54,615 bases of DNA. It comes from Patescibacteria group bacterium. GTDB lineage: Bacteria > Patescibacteriota > Patescibacteriia > Patescibacteriales > VMTK01. The stretch's first letter is position 1; every line of letters starts with the position of its first letter. The DNA lies in assembly GCA_018896595.1 (NCBI GenBank), contig JAHIME010000003.1, forward strand, positions 1 through 54,615. Direction: 5' to 3'. Both the position numbers and the translations under genes were made by a program. This document shows positions 7,243-15,141 of the stretch, piece after piece. A model generated the notes under the pieces. The model was not told the origin of the DNA. It saw nothing but the letters and a program-made list of their open reading frames with translations, and did no database searches.

Positions 7243-8454
7243 TTATTTATATCTTAAAGCTTCTAAGCAATTTATTTTCGCGGCCCGGCTTGCCGGATAA
7301 ATGCCGGTTATCAGCCCGACAACGGTGGAAAAAATTATGACAAAAAAGATAAACCAAATCGGCGTGTAAAACAAATCAATCTTCTCGCCGCCGAAAGCTT
7401 TGGCCAAGAAATTAATGCCGTAATTGAAAACCTCGCCGCCCGTCATTCCGATGATTATACCTCCGACTCCGCCGAAAAAACCGATTATAAAAGACTCGCC
7501 CAAAAACATATTCCAGATATCCATGCCGGTCGCTCCCAGCGTTTTCATAATGCCGATCTCCTGCGTTCGTTCAAGCAAGGCGATGGTCATGGTATTAAAC
7601 ATGCCGATGGCGCTTACCAACAAAGCGATTATGCCGAATAAAGCCAAGACTATTTGCGCGGTCCTGAAAATCTGGTTCGCCTGTTCAATAATATCCGACA
7701 GCGCGCTTACCATATATCCCCGCTCTATGATGGATTCCCTTACCGGATTTAAATTATCTTTATAATCAACTTTAACCTTCAACCTGCCATAGTCTTCAAC
7801 GTTTAACTTCTGGATAATGCCAAAAGGCAAATAAACATAATTGGAGTTTTCCTCTTCTATAATGCCTATTATTTGAAATTCCTGGTCTAATTTTACCGTG
7901 TTTCTGGACAATTTCTCGCCGTTTTCGTCTTTATCGGGCAAAAATAAGGTAAAGCCGATTTTTTTATTGTCAAAACAATTGTTTTCATCCAAATTAAAAA
8001 GCTTTAAAGCGGACGAGGAAATAATAATTTTATTCATATCCTGCTCGCTGTCGGAATAAAAATTTCCCTTTTTCAGCATCGTCCCCTCCAAATTGAAATA
8101 ATCGCTATTGGCAAAATCGGTAACTAATTCGGAAGAGATGTCCGATACATTCATTTGCGAAGTTATGGAAACTAACGGGCTTATTTTTTCAACCCCGGCG
8201 ATTTTTTTAATATCCTCCACCGATTCATTGTTTAATTTTAAGCCGGCCGCATCGCCCGTGCTTACATCCAAGCTAAGCAAAGATTCAGAGGTGGTGATCT
8301 GGCCTAAAATCAGCCTCTGCAAGCCGTAACCCATGGAAACCAAAAACAATATGGTGCCGATGCCGACGCTGATGCCTAATATGGTCAAAATAGTTCTGGA
8401 ACGGTTGGTTCTGAACATTCTGGTTGATAATCTTAAGATGTCCGCGACTAACAT
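7243..8454 (-). CDS. ABC transporter permease, MacB/FtsX type
   Basis: The 403-residue protein has one N-terminal membrane helix (about 22-44), a large extracytoplasmic domain of the MacB periplasmic-core type (about 45-260), and three C-terminal helices (about 265-290, 318-345, 365-390) forming an FtsX-like domain. Landmarks are the basic N-terminal TRMFRTNRSRTILTILG segment and the conserved ERTQEIGIMKTLGATG loop before the third helix. Such permeases couple ATP hydrolysis to mechanical work on lipids, peptides or cell-wall enzymes rather than to channel transport. Its ATPase is encoded upstream across a 90-nt spacer containing a palindromic repeat. Confidence 0.88.
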   Translation of the reverse strand: MLVADILRLSTRMFRTNRSRTILTILGISVGIGTILFLVSMGYGLQRLILGQITTSESLLSLDVSTGDAAGLKLNNESVEDIKKIAGVEKISPLVSITSQMNVSDISSELVTDFANSDYFNLEGTMLKKGNFYSDSEQDMNKIIISSSALKLFNLDENNCFDNKKIGFTLFLPDKDENGEKLSRNTVKLDQEFQIIGIIEEENSNYVYLPFGIIQKLNVEDYGRLKVKVDYKDNLNPVRESIIERGYMVSALSDIIEQANQIFRTAQIVLALFGIIALLVSAIGMFNTMTIALLERTQEIGIMKTLGATGMDIWNMFLGESFIIGFFGGVGGIIIGMTGGEVFNYGINFLAKAFGGEKIDLFYTPIWFIFFVIIFSTVVGLITGIYPASRAAKINCLEALRYK

Positions 8455-8459
8455 AAGTT

Positions 8460-8503
8460 ATTCGCTTCGCGAACCCGCAACTACAAATGCGGGACATGCG
8501 AAT
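8460..8503. repeat. Nested palindrome between the ABC transporter genes
   Basis: An outer inverted repeat ATTCGC/GCGAAT (8460-8465, 8498-8503) encloses CCCGCA/TGCGGG (8474-8479, 8488-8493). Its loop sequence ACTACAAATGCG resembles the element at recJ (36503-36623). Confidence 0.6.
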
Positions 8504-8544
8504 GGTAATATTAAAATCCTTTTATATTGAAATAATTATTAAAT

Positions 8545-9996
8545 TTACCGGAATCTGATTTTTTGGGCTATGGCTAATTTACCCGCGCTTAACTTGCCGG
8601 CCGGAGACAAAAATTCGCTCTTATTCTGTATTCTTTGAGCCATGCCGTAGCCCAATACCAATATTAATTCAAGCTCTTCCGTTATGTTCCTGACCGTCTT
8701 GCTGTTTAGGCCGACCCCGCCCTCTTTAAAGGGTTTGTCCAAAAAATTATAAAAATCAACCTTGCTTAAGCCGCGAAATAAGCGCTCTTCCACGGCTTGC
8801 TTAATCCGCTCCATCGCGGTTTTGTCCAAATCATTGTAATAATCTCTATAGCAGGTATTTAACAAATAATAAGTTAATTTTTCCGACTTTTCCTCATCGG
8901 TTATTTTTTTATGGCCCGCTTGCTCATCCTTGCGCTGATGGCCTTTTCTGTAAAGATAAAAAGCCATTCTGATTTTTCTGTTAATCCTTCTTGTTATGTT
9001 TTCAGCGGTTCGCCTGTCAAAACCGACTCCCCCTTCCTGGTACGGCCGATTTAAAGTTTCTAAAAATTGCTCATGCGAAATAGTATTTAATAATTTCCTG
9101 TAAATAATTTCTTCAAATACTTTTTCTTCCTCCATGTTGCGATTGGTAATAAAATGATGGGCGAATAATTTGGCTTTATAAGGCATGATAATCACATTGA
9201 TTTGTTCCTGGGTCAACCCTTGATAAGCCCGCATTAAATCTTCTATTTCCGCCGTCGGCGCTTTTTTAATAATCTCGCTCTGCCCGGCTCTTAATTTATG
9301 CCTGTCGCGATTAACCGTTTCCCTGACAATCATTCCGTCTTTCATATAAAAAATTCTGTCGCCAAACGCCAAATTTTCCGGATTGTGGGTAACTAAAATA
9401 ATCGTCTTTTTTTCTTTCTCGTTAAGATCTTTTAAAATTTCCAAAACATTTTTCGCCGATACCGAATCTAAATTGCCAATCGGCTCATCGGCTAAAATAA
9501 TATCCGGATTATTGACAATTGACCTGGCGATGCCGATTCTTTGCTGCTGGCCGCCGGACAATTCCATGGGAATTTTTTTTGCCTGCTTTATAATGCCGAA
9601 ACGCTCCAGCAATTCAAATGATTTCTTTTCCCTTTCTTTCTTGCCGATGTTTAAAAAGACCTGGGGCAAAGCGACATTATCCAAAACCGACAAGCTGTTG
9701 ATTAAATTATACGCCTGAAAAATCATGCCGATTTTTTCGCGGTGATACTGGGCGAATTCTTTCGCGTTCATCTTGGTTAAATCCTTTTCCGCGACTATAA
9801 TAATGCCTTCATCAGGCGTTTCCAGCCCTGAAATTACATTAAGCAAAGTTGATTTGCCGCATCCGGAAGGCCCGAAAAAAATAATGTATTCTTCAGGGTA
9901 TATTTCCAAATTGATATTTATCAGCGCCTGAAATTCATTATCTTTGCCTTTGTTATATACAAAATTCAAATTTTTAGCTTTAATTAGCGGCTGCAT
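8545..9996 (-). CDS. ABC transporter ATP-binding protein with a duplicated C-terminal domain
   Basis: Residues 1-228 are a standard MacB/LolD-type ATPase: Walker A GPSGCGKST at 42-50, Q-loop near 94, signature LSGGQ at 146-150, Walker B IILADEP at 167-172 and switch His204. The remaining 255 residues are unusual. They contain two related segments (about 293-345 and 398-450) sharing the pattern P-Y/F-x-EGGVG followed by a T-x-x-NIT motif, and neither matches a domain I know. The protein presumably drives the permease encoded downstream. A promoter with an extended -10 and the secY terminator lie upstream, so it heads its own unit. Confidence 0.9.
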   Translation of the reverse strand: MQPLIKAKNLNFVYNKGKDNEFQALININLEIYPEEYIIFFGPSGCGKSTLLNVISGLETPDEGIIIVAEKDLTKMNAKEFAQYHREKIGMIFQAYNLINSLSVLDNVALPQVFLNIGKKEREKKSFELLERFGIIKQAKKIPMELSGGQQQRIGIARSIVNNPDIILADEPIGNLDSVSAKNVLEILKDLNEKEKKTIILVTHNPENLAFGDRIFYMKDGMIVRETVNRDRHKLRAGQSEIIKKAPTAEIEDLMRAYQGLTQEQINVIIMPYKAKLFAHHFITNRNMEEEKVFEEIIYRKLLNTISHEQFLETLNRPYQEGGVGFDRRTAENITRRINRKIRMAFYLYRKGHQRKDEQAGHKKITDEEKSEKLTYYLLNTCYRDYYNDLDKTAMERIKQAVEERLFRGLSKVDFYNFLDKPFKEGGVGLNSKTVRNITEELELILVLGYGMAQRIQNKSEFLSPAGKLSAGKLAIAQKIRFR

Positions 9997-10000
9997 AAAA

Positions 10001-10035
10001 AAATCAAAATTTAAAAATCAAAATGTAAAATTAAT
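10001..10035. repeat. Heptanucleotide-phased spacer repeat upstream of the ABC ATPase
   Basis: Five units: AAATCAA, AATTTAA, AAATCAA, AATGTAA, AATTAAT. They lie in the 5' leader of the ABC operon. Confidence 0.7.
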
Positions 10036-10053
10036 TTTAATTTTTGCACTTAT

Positions 10054-10065
10054 ATTATACCACAA
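10054..10065 (-). promoter_or_regulatory. Extended -10 promoter for the ABC-adk-map unit
   Basis: On the minus strand TTTGTGG precedes TATAAT (10059-10054), giving a TGn-type extended -10. No good -35 hexamer is visible. The same TGTGGTATAAT string precedes pgk, with a close variant before the M50 protease gene. Confidence 0.65.
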
Positions 10066-10075
10066 ATCCTCTCAA

Positions 10076-10097
10076 ATAAAAAACCCCGAAAACAGGG
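10076..10097 (-). terminator. Rho-independent terminator after secY
   Basis: On the minus strand CCCC (10097-10094), a 7-nt loop and GGGG (10086-10083) are followed by a T run. It separates the ribosomal-secY unit from the ABC operon. Confidence 0.6.
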
Positions 10098-10101
10098 GTA
10101 C

Positions 10102-10136
10102 TAAATCAAAAATCCAAAATCGCAAATCAAAAATCT
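10102..10136. repeat. Five AAATCnn heptamers directly after secY
   Basis: The units AAATCAA, AAATCCA, AAATCGC, AAATCAA, AAATCTC run without a break and end at the secY stop codon. Confidence 0.85.
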
Positions 10137-11408
10137 CTACATTCCCTCATATTCTCTCATAGTAAGCTGCGATTCAACTTGTTTAACCGTTTCTATGACA
10201 ACCGCCACAACGATAAGCAAGCTTGTGCCGCCTACGGCCAAAGACTCCATGCCGGTAAAATAGCGCATAATCAAAGGCAAAATGGCGATTGTGCCCAAAA
10301 ACAAGGCGCCGGCAAAAATAATCTTGTGGGTGGTGTTGGCCAAATACTCGCTGGTGTGCCTGCCCGGCCTGATGCCGGGAATAAAACCGCCTTGTTTTTG
10401 CAGATTTTCCGCGATCTGAGCCGGATGAAAAATAACTTCGGTGTAAAAATAAGTGAAAGCGAAAACTAATAAAAAATAAATTATGCCGTAAAATAATTGA
10501 TTTTGAAAAATTGAGATTGTCCATTCAGAGGCCTTGGCTATCCATGCGCTCTTGGCATGAATAAAAAACTGGGCGATCATCGGAGGAAATAAAACAACGG
10601 AAATCGCGAAAATAATGGGAATTACGCCAGCCATATTAACTCTCAAAGGCAGGTGGGTGCTGGTGCCGCCGTACATCCTGTGGCCCCTGATTTGCCTGGC
10701 GTATTGCACCGGTATATTCCGCTGGCCTTCGGTAATAATCACTACTCCGACAACAGTAATTAAAGCTATAACGATAAAGCCGATTAAAGTAAACAGCTGG
10801 GATAAATCAAAGGTGGCAAGAATCTGCTGAACAGCCTGCGGCAAGCTCGCGACAATGCCGGCGAAAATCAACAATGAAATGCCGTTGCCGATTTTCTTTT
10901 CGCTGATTAACTCGCCGATCCACATTAAAAAGATAGTGCCGGCGGTTATGGTAACTATCATGGCGAATAAATCAAAAAAGCTGATATCGCCTAAAATGCC
11001 GGCGGAAGACCGCCTGAGCAGTGTTATCATGCTGTATGACTGCAAGGCGGCCAAAGGAACTGTCGCCAAGCGAGTCCACATGTTGATTTTTTGCCTGCCC
11101 GCCTCTTCTTTTTGCATTTCTTCCAATTTGGGAACGATCATGGCTAAAAGCTGAAAAATAATTGAAGCTGTAATGTAGGGGGCTATCCCCATCATGACAA
11201 TGGAAAAATTTTCCATGCTGCCGCCGGAAAAAATATTAAGCAAGCCCAAAATCTGATTTGAAGAAAAAAACTCTTTTAAAGCGGCGATATCAACGCCGGG
11301 TATGGGTATGTGCGCGGCCAAACGAAAAATAACCAGCATAGTTAAAACATACAACACGCTGTTGCGCAAATCCTTGGCTTTCCAAATTTGGACGAGTTTA
11401 TTTAACAT
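10137..11408 (-). CDS. secY: Preprotein translocase channel subunit SecY
   Basis: SecY forms the Sec channel in the cytoplasmic membrane. The 423 residues show the expected ten helices. They also show typical motifs: HIPIPGVD after helix 1, GIAPYITASII in the plug and helix 2 region, and the cytoplasmic loop GQRNIPVQYARQIRG before helix 6. It closes the ribosomal cluster after rplO, with a 6-nt gap, and is followed by a terminator. No Shine-Dalgarno is seen before the ATG. Confidence 0.97.
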   Translation of the reverse strand: MLNKLVQIWKAKDLRNSVLYVLTMLVIFRLAAHIPIPGVDIAALKEFFSSNQILGLLNIFSGGSMENFSIVMMGIAPYITASIIFQLLAMIVPKLEEMQKEEAGRQKINMWTRLATVPLAALQSYSMITLLRRSSAGILGDISFFDLFAMIVTITAGTIFLMWIGELISEKKIGNGISLLIFAGIVASLPQAVQQILATFDLSQLFTLIGFIVIALITVVGVVIITEGQRNIPVQYARQIRGHRMYGGTSTHLPLRVNMAGVIPIIFAISVVLFPPMIAQFFIHAKSAWIAKASEWTISIFQNQLFYGIIYFLLVFAFTYFYTEVIFHPAQIAENLQKQGGFIPGIRPGRHTSEYLANTTHKIIFAGALFLGTIAILPLIMRYFTGMESLAVGGTSLLIVVAVVIETVKQVESQLTMREYEGM

Positions 11409-11414
11409 TGTATC

Positions 11415-11837
11415 TTAGTTAATCTGATTTTTAACGCTTCCGCTCATCTTCACTCCTTCAAACTTCACATTTTTCAGTTTAAGATCCCCTTTCCTTAAAA
11501 TCTTTACCGGTAATTTTATTGTATTAATTAGCCCGGCTTTAAGCAATGTTTGAAGATTAATCGTCGCGCCATCCTCAAAATATTTATTAATATCAGCTAA
11601 ATTTACAGCTTGATTCTTCGGCTTTTGAGATTTAAAACCCCTCTTTTTGGGAATATTGAGCAAAGTCGTCTTCATACCCAAACGTTTCAAGCCGTTTTTT
11701 CCGCCTGATCTTGACTTTTGCCCTTTCAGGCCTCTTCCGCTATAAGTGCCGTGGCCTGAAGCATTGCCTCTGCCCACCCGTTTCCTTTTTTTAGTTGAGC
11801 CCTTGGCCGGTTTAATTGTATGTAACCTTAATGTCAT
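11415..11837 (-). CDS. rplO: 50S ribosomal protein L15 (uL15)
   Basis: The 140-residue protein has the basic, glycine-rich N-terminus typical of uL15 (KRKRVGRGNASGHGTYSGRGLKGQKSRSGG). It follows rpsE directly: the rpmD gene for uL30 that normally lies between them is absent, as is general in Patescibacteria. The 69-nt spacer to rpsE is AT-rich and partly heptamer-phased. Confidence 0.96.
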   Translation of the reverse strand: MTLRLHTIKPAKGSTKKRKRVGRGNASGHGTYSGRGLKGQKSRSGGKNGLKRLGMKTTLLNIPKKRGFKSQKPKNQAVNLADINKYFEDGATINLQTLLKAGLINTIKLPVKILRKGDLKLKNVKFEGVKMSGSVKNQIN

Positions 11838-11906
11838 ATGAAAATCAAAAATTAAATACCAAATACCAAAAATAAATATTTAAAAATATAAAAATTATTA
11901 ATTTAA

Positions 11907-12482
11907 CTATTTTTGTTCCCCGATTTTTTGATCCGCCTTTTCATTCTTTTCCACTTTCTTCAATCTCTTCAGCGCTTCAATCGCGCACTTTACATTGTTA
12001 ACCTTATTGTTTGTGCCCAATATCTTGCTGGTAATATTTTTAATTCCGGATAATTCAATAATAATTCTCACGGCTCCGCCCGCGATAATGCCTCTGCCCT
12101 TGCGGGCCGGTTTGAACAAAATTTCCGCCGCGCCGTATTTTTGCCTGATTTCATGCGGGATGGTGTCATTTACGATTGGAACTTCAATAATATTTTTTTT
12201 GGCCCTATTAACGGCTTTGGTGACAGCATTGGTAACATCAGCGCCTTTAGCCAGCCCAATGGCCGCTTTGCCTTTTTTATTGCCGATTGCCACGCAAGCT
12301 CTGAATCTCATTCTTTTTCCGCCTGCCATAACGCGAGTTACTCTCGCGATATCTATGATTCTTTGTTCAAATTCTTCCGGTATTTGTTCGCTTCTATTTC
12401 TAAAGCCGCCTCTTTTACCGCCCCTTGAAGCCCCTTTATTCGCTTCAGCCGGTTTTGATTGCATTTTATTTTGTTCTGTCAT
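11907..12482 (-). CDS. rpsE: 30S ribosomal protein S5 (uS5)
   Basis: The S5 RNA-binding domain starts at FEQRIIDIARVTRVMAGGKRMRFRACVAIGNKKG and is preceded by a basic Gly/Arg-rich extension of about 30 residues. The start is uncertain. I chose the ATG at 12482 (MTEQNK). In-frame ATGs at 12521 and 12527 fall inside a palindromic repeat. An AGGAGG (12517-12512) lies 8 nt before an in-frame ATT at 12503, a rare but possible start codon. The C-terminal extension after about residue 165 is Lys- and Glu-rich. Confidence 0.95.
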   Translation of the reverse strand: MTEQNKMQSKPAEANKGASRGGKRGGFRNRSEQIPEEFEQRIIDIARVTRVMAGGKRMRFRACVAIGNKKGKAAIGLAKGADVTNAVTKAVNRAKKNIIEVPIVNDTIPHEIRQKYGAAEILFKPARKGRGIIAGGAVRIIIELSGIKNITSKILGTNNKVNNVKCAIEALKRLKKVEKNEKADQKIGEQK

Positions 12483-12520
12483 ATATTTAAACTGTTGAAT
12501 AATTAAATTTACCTCCTCCA

Positions 12521-12617
12521 TTGTCATTCCCGCGAAAGCGGGAATCCAGATTTTACTCGCTTAACCCCTGGATTCCCCACCCGCTTTCGCGAGTGCTAAA
12601 GGCCGCGGGAATGACAA
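12521..12617. repeat. 97-bp inverted-repeat element upstream of rpsE (dRS3-like core)
   Basis: Outer arms TTGTCATTCCCGCG (12521-12534) and its complement (12604-12617) match over 14 bp. An inner pair (12531-12549 against 12568-12591, with a CCAC bulge) would fold into a long hairpin. The core fits ATTCCC-8 nt-GGGAAT, the pattern of Neisseria dRS3 repeats. It sits between the rplR stop and the rpsE start in the mRNA. Confidence 0.85.
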
Positions 12618-12627
12618 ACTGGCGTAT

Positions 12628-12981
12628 CTAAAATTCTAATCCTCCTTCTCTCGCTCCGTCCGCCGCGGCTTTAACGCGGCCGTGATATTTATACCCTCCG
12701 CGGTCAAACACGGCTTGTTTTATTTTTTTATCCAGAGCTTTTTTAGCGATTAATTTTCCCATTTCAAAACTAATGGAAATTTTTTTATCTTTTTTCTTTA
12801 TCTCTTTGCTATGAACGCTGGCTAAAGTGTTTCCTTTCGCGTCGTCAATCAACTGCAAATACATGCCTTTATTGGACCTGAACACGGATAACCTTGGCAG
12901 CTTATTTGTGCCTGTAATTTTGGCGCGAACCCTGCCTTTCCGCCTAACCCTTTTCAATTGTTTTATTTTTTGTTTATCCAT
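12628..12981 (-). CDS. rplR: 50S ribosomal protein L18 (uL18)
   Basis: This 117-residue 5S rRNA-binding protein shows the family pattern LSVFRSNKGMYLQLIDDAKGNTLAS and the C-terminal FDRGGYKYHGRVKAAADGAREGGLEF. It starts 2 nt after the rplF stop. The spacer to rpsE downstream carries a 97-bp palindromic element, which could affect message stability at this junction. Confidence 0.97.
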   Translation of the reverse strand: MDKQKIKQLKRVRRKGRVRAKITGTNKLPRLSVFRSNKGMYLQLIDDAKGNTLASVHSKEIKKKDKKISISFEMGKLIAKKALDKKIKQAVFDRGGYKYHGRVKAAADGAREGGLEF

Positions 12982-12983
12982 AT

Positions 12984-13529
12984 TTATTTGCCTTTCGCCG
13001 CGGTCTTGCCCGCCTTTCTCTTTATTACCTCGCCGACATATTTAATTCCCTTGCCTTTATACGGCTCGGGTTTTCTTACTTTTTTGATTTGAGCCGCTAC
13101 ATCGCCTACTAAATATTTATCAATGCCGTTTATCGTGATTATGTTGCCTTCAACTTTAGCGGCAATGCCGGAAGGCAAATCATATATAACCGGGTGCGAA
13201 TACCCCATGTTCAACAACACTTTATCTCCGCTAATTGACGCCTTGTAGCCGACACCGATAATTTCCAGCTTTTTTTCAAAACCCTCGTTAACGCCGATTG
13301 CCATATTGTTAATCAAACTGCGGTAAAGGCCCCACAATGCTCTCTCTCTCTTATCCTCGGGGTTGGCAACTTTTACCCTCGCCTCTTTATCATCTATATC
13401 AACTTTTATTAATTTATGCAATTTCTGCTTTAATTCGCCCTTCGGCCCTTTAACGATAATAAAATCATTCTCAACTTTAGCTTGAGTTCCTTCGGGCAAT
13501 ATAATTGGCAATTTTCCCAAACGTGACAT
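12984..13529 (-). CDS. rplF: 50S ribosomal protein L6 (uL6)
   Basis: I place the start at MSRLGKLPI (13529), which matches the family N-terminus and avoids overlap with rpsH; an in-frame ATG at 13553 would overlap it. Two tandem L6 domains follow, with the conserved C-terminal KVRKPEPYKGKGIKYVGE motif. The length of 181 residues is normal. Confidence 0.96.
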   Translation of the reverse strand: MSRLGKLPIILPEGTQAKVENDFIIVKGPKGELKQKLHKLIKVDIDDKEARVKVANPEDKRERALWGLYRSLINNMAIGVNEGFEKKLEIIGVGYKASISGDKVLLNMGYSHPVIYDLPSGIAAKVEGNIITINGIDKYLVGDVAAQIKKVRKPEPYKGKGIKYVGEVIKRKAGKTAAKGK

Positions 13530-13537
13530 AGTATTTG

Positions 13538-13951
13538 TTAATAGATTTCGCAAATAATTTCCCCGCCAACGGCTTTTTCGCGCGCTTCTTTATTGGTCAT
13601 TAGCCCAAAGGGCGTGGAAATTATCGCTATGCCTAAATTATTTAATACCTTGGGCAGTTCGCCTTTGCCGGCGTAAATCCTGCGGCCCGGCTTGCTGATT
13701 CTTTCAAGCGATGTTATGGCCGAACTGCCATTTTTATTATATTTTAAAATTATTTTTAAATCATTGAAAACGGCGCCGCTGTTTTTTTTGCTTTTTACTT
13801 TTATAATTTCAACTTTTCCCACCCAGTTTCCTCGCTCTAAAATTTTGGCTATCTCATATTTAATCTTGCTCATAGGCAAAACAACCTGCGGTTTGCGAAC
13901 AGACTGGGCGTTTCTTATTCTTGTTAACATGTCTGCGATTGGATCTGTCAT
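13538..13951 (-). CDS. rpsH: 30S ribosomal protein S8 (uS8)
   Basis: The start MTDPIADMLTRIRNA at 13951 matches the family; a further in-frame ATG upstream (13984) is not needed. The C-terminal GIAIISTPFGLMTNKEAREKAVGGEIIC is the typical S8 RNA-binding end. The product has 137 residues. Confidence 0.96.
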   Translation of the reverse strand: MTDPIADMLTRIRNAQSVRKPQVVLPMSKIKYEIAKILERGNWVGKVEIIKVKSKKNSGAVFNDLKIILKYNKNGSSAITSLERISKPGRRIYAGKGELPKVLNNLGIAIISTPFGLMTNKEAREKAVGGEIICEIY

Positions 13952-13985
13952 AAAAATATAAAAAATTAAAAATAAAATACGCAAT

Positions 13986-14171
13986 TTACCAACTTGATTT
14001 GGTTATTCCCGGTATATTGCCGTTGCTGGCCAATTCGCGGAAACAAATTCGGCATAAGCCAAAATCGCGCATATAACCGCGGTTTTTCCCGCAACGCCAA
14101 CAGCGCCGCACTATTCGCGTGGAGTATTTTGGTTTCTTCTTTGCTTTTGCTATTAATGCTTTTCTCGCCAT
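13986..14171 (-). CDS. rpsN: 30S ribosomal protein S14 type Z (uS14), zinc-binding
   Basis: The 61-residue form has two CxxC pairs (CWRCGKNRGYMRDFGLCRIC), characteristic of the short zinc-containing S14 of many bacteria. It lies between rplE and rpsH, its usual place. Confidence 0.97.
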   Translation of the reverse strand: MARKALIAKAKKKPKYSTRIVRRCWRCGKNRGYMRDFGLCRICFRELASNGNIPGITKSSW

Positions 14172-14180
14172 AAATGTTAT

Positions 14181-14720
14181 TTATATTTTCTTAAACGGAA
14201 AACCTAATAATCTGAATAATCCCAGCCCTTCCTCCCTTGTCTTGGCCGTATTGGAAATGCAAACTTCCAATCCATGGATTTTCTCAACTTCATCCGCCCT
14301 GATTTCCGGGAAAGCCAAATGCTCTCGCAGTCCAATGGTTAAATTGCCTTGATTATCAACCACCTTTTCATCTATGCCGCGGAAATCTCTGATGCGCGGC
14401 AGGGTTATATTAACTAATTTTTCCACGAAATCATACATGCGCTTGCCGCGCAAAGTAACCATAACGCCGATTATATTGCCCTCCCTCACCTTGAAAGCTG
14501 AAATTGATTTTTTCGCCTTGCTTAAAACCGGCTTTTGCCCGGTAATGCGGCTTAAACTGCTTACAACATTGTCAATATGCGCCTTATCTTTTGAAAATCT
14601 GCCAACGCCGACATTAACCACAAGCTTGTTCAGCTTGGGTATGGCCGGATTATTTTTATAGCCAAACTTTTCTTTCATTTTTGACGCTATTTCTTTTTTA
14701 TATAATTCCTGTAAACGCAT
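14181..14720 (-). CDS. rplE: 50S ribosomal protein L5 (uL5)
   Basis: The 179-residue 5S rRNA-binding protein shows PAIPKLNKLVVNVGVG near the N-terminus and TLPRIRDFRGI in the middle, as in the family. The 42-nt spacer to rplX includes three AAAAATT units. Confidence 0.97.
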   Translation of the reverse strand: MRLQELYKKEIASKMKEKFGYKNNPAIPKLNKLVVNVGVGRFSKDKAHIDNVVSSLSRITGQKPVLSKAKKSISAFKVREGNIIGVMVTLRGKRMYDFVEKLVNITLPRIRDFRGIDEKVVDNQGNLTIGLREHLAFPEIRADEVEKIHGLEVCISNTAKTREEGLGLFRLLGFPFKKI

Positions 14721-14738
14721 AATTATGATTAAAATTTT

Positions 14739-14759
14739 AAAAATTAAAAATTAAAAATT
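14739..14759. repeat. Three tandem AAAAATT heptamers between rplX and rplE
   Basis: Three perfect 7-nt copies lie in the spacer, just upstream of the rplE start codon on the minus strand. Confidence 0.75.
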
Positions 14760-14762
14760 TAT

Positions 14763-15134
14763 TTATATTACCCCCTTACACTTCACGCATACCCTGACTT
14801 TTTTCTTTTCCTTTTTGCCTGCCTTGCCGGCAGGCAGGCCTTGTTCGGAAATTGCGGAAGCTGCTTTTGTTACTTCCATATATTTAAATCCTATTCTCGC
14901 CGACTTATTGCATTTAGGGCAGACCAACATCATATTCGATAAATCCATTGGCGCGGGAAACTCAATTCTCTGGCCTTTTTCTCCCTGCTTTCTCGGCCGC
15001 ATATGTTTAATCAGCAAATTCAGACCCTCAATACTGGCTTTATTTCGCGACGGAAAAATCTGCAAAACTTTTCCGGTCTTGCCCTTGTCTTTACCCGCTA
15101 TAATTTTTACTTTGTCGCCTTTTTTTATTTTCAT
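14763..15134 (-). CDS. rplX: 50S ribosomal protein L24 (uL24) with in-frame repeat insertion
   Basis: The KOW motif (KKGDKVKIIAGKDKGKTGKV) is at the N-terminus. Cys72, Cys75, Cys116 and Cys119 could form a zinc ribbon. Residues 99-108 (around GLPAGKAGKK) interrupt the stretch between the cysteine pairs and come from the 25-bp palindromic element shared with adk. The length of 123 residues is longer than the usual 100-105. Confidence 0.95.
   Translation of the reverse strand: MKIKKGDKVKIIAGKDKGKTGKVLQIFPSRNKASIEGLNLLIKHMRPRKQGEKGQRIEFPAPMDLSNMMLVCPKCNKSARIGFKYMEVTKAASAISEQGLPAGKAGKKEKKKVRVCVKCKGVI
14815..14839. repeat. 25-bp palindromic element inside rplX
   Basis: It matches the adk copy (6190-6214) at 24 of 25 positions. 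It contains the palindrome GCCTGCC...GGCAGGC and is read through in frame. Confidence 0.85.
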
Positions 15135-15141
15135 ATAATTT

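Noticed and set aside
6668..7340. Several plus-strand frames opposite the low-complexity gene
   Set aside because: They are antisense to minus-strand frames with matching operon spacing and have no domain features.
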